A DNA stretch of 21,713 bases, taken from an uncultured Brevibacterium sp. (lineage in GTDB: Bacteria > Actinomycetota > Actinomycetes > Actinomycetales > Brevibacteriaceae). The stretch spans positions 1 to 21,713 of the forward strand of contig CABTZE010000015.1 in NCBI GenBank assembly GCA_902489215.1, written 5' to 3'. The notes beneath the pieces are model-generated. The model had not been told where the DNA came from. It saw only the letters and a list, made by a program, of their open reading frames with translations, and searched no databases. Below are positions 21,703 to 21,713 of the stretch, in pieces. The position numbers and the translations under genes were made by a program. Position 1 is the stretch's first letter; every line of letters begins with the position of its first letter.

Positions 21703-21713
21703 GTGGCTGTTCC
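21703..21713 (+). CDS. rpmF: 50S ribosomal protein L32, first codons only
   Basis: GTG GCT GTT CC begins two bases after the DUF177 stop and encodes (M)-A-V-P, the conserved L32 N-terminus. The rest lies outside the window. The DUF177-rpmF pairing is near universal in bacteria, which supports the call despite the few bases. Confidence 0.75.

Overview
The window is chromosomal DNA from a high-GC Gram-positive bacterium (phylum Actinomycetota), probably a member of Micrococcales or Actinomycetales; genus cannot be fixed from the sequence alone. Support comes from the gene order (gltX - tRNA-Gln/tRNA-Glu - IclR regulator divergent from leuCD - murA - plsC - gpsA - ddl - DUF3515 lipoprotein - thiL - DAK2/FakA-like gene - recG - rsmD - coaD - DUF177 - rpmF), which is the classic actinobacterial block, from strong G/C third-position bias, frequent GTG starts, and TANNNT-type -10 boxes with weak -35 boxes.

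Layout. 1-96 is an exact inverted copy of part of gltX and looks like a contig-end chimera. 97-1095 is the 3' part of gltX, followed by an S33 alpha/beta hydrolase (1102-2379). A promoter at 2421-2450 drives tRNA-Gln(CTG) and tRNA-Glu(CTC), closed by a strong hairpin terminator at 2663-2704. Next comes the first copy of a composite palindromic repeat (2744-2910). The leucine block is an LtbR/NdgR-type IclR regulator on the minus strand and leuC-leuD on the plus strand. The envelope block 6038-10949 holds murA, plsC and gpsA (translationally coupled), a PEBP protein and ddl. A 515-base gene-free gap (10950-11464) between convergent ddl and the DUF3515 lipoprotein holds two more copies of the repeat. 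Plus-strand thiL, a FakA-like gene, recG, rsmD, coaD and an MFS exporter follow, mostly with 1- to 4-base overlaps. The minus-strand pair DUF808 membrane protein - aspartate-dehydrogenase-like protein converges on the MFS gene. The window ends with DUF177 and the first 11 bases of rpmF.

Functionally the region is core housekeeping: aminoacyl-tRNA supply, leucine synthesis, peptidoglycan precursors (MurA, Ddl), phospholipid precursors (GpsA, PlsC, possibly the FakA-like protein), cofactors (ThiL, CoaD), DNA repair (RecG) and ribosome maturation (RsmD, DUF177/L32). There is no phage, insertion sequence, CRISPR or defence system.

The most unusual things seen are: (a) a three-copy intergenic repeat built of a nested palindrome plus a tail of 18-21-bp CGGCTAA units; (b) a DUF177 protein with no cysteine at all, where the family commonly has a zinc-type cysteine set; (c) an in-frame 18-bp tandem repeat encoding a Gly-Ala linker in the FakA-like protein; and (d) the inverted duplication at the window edge.
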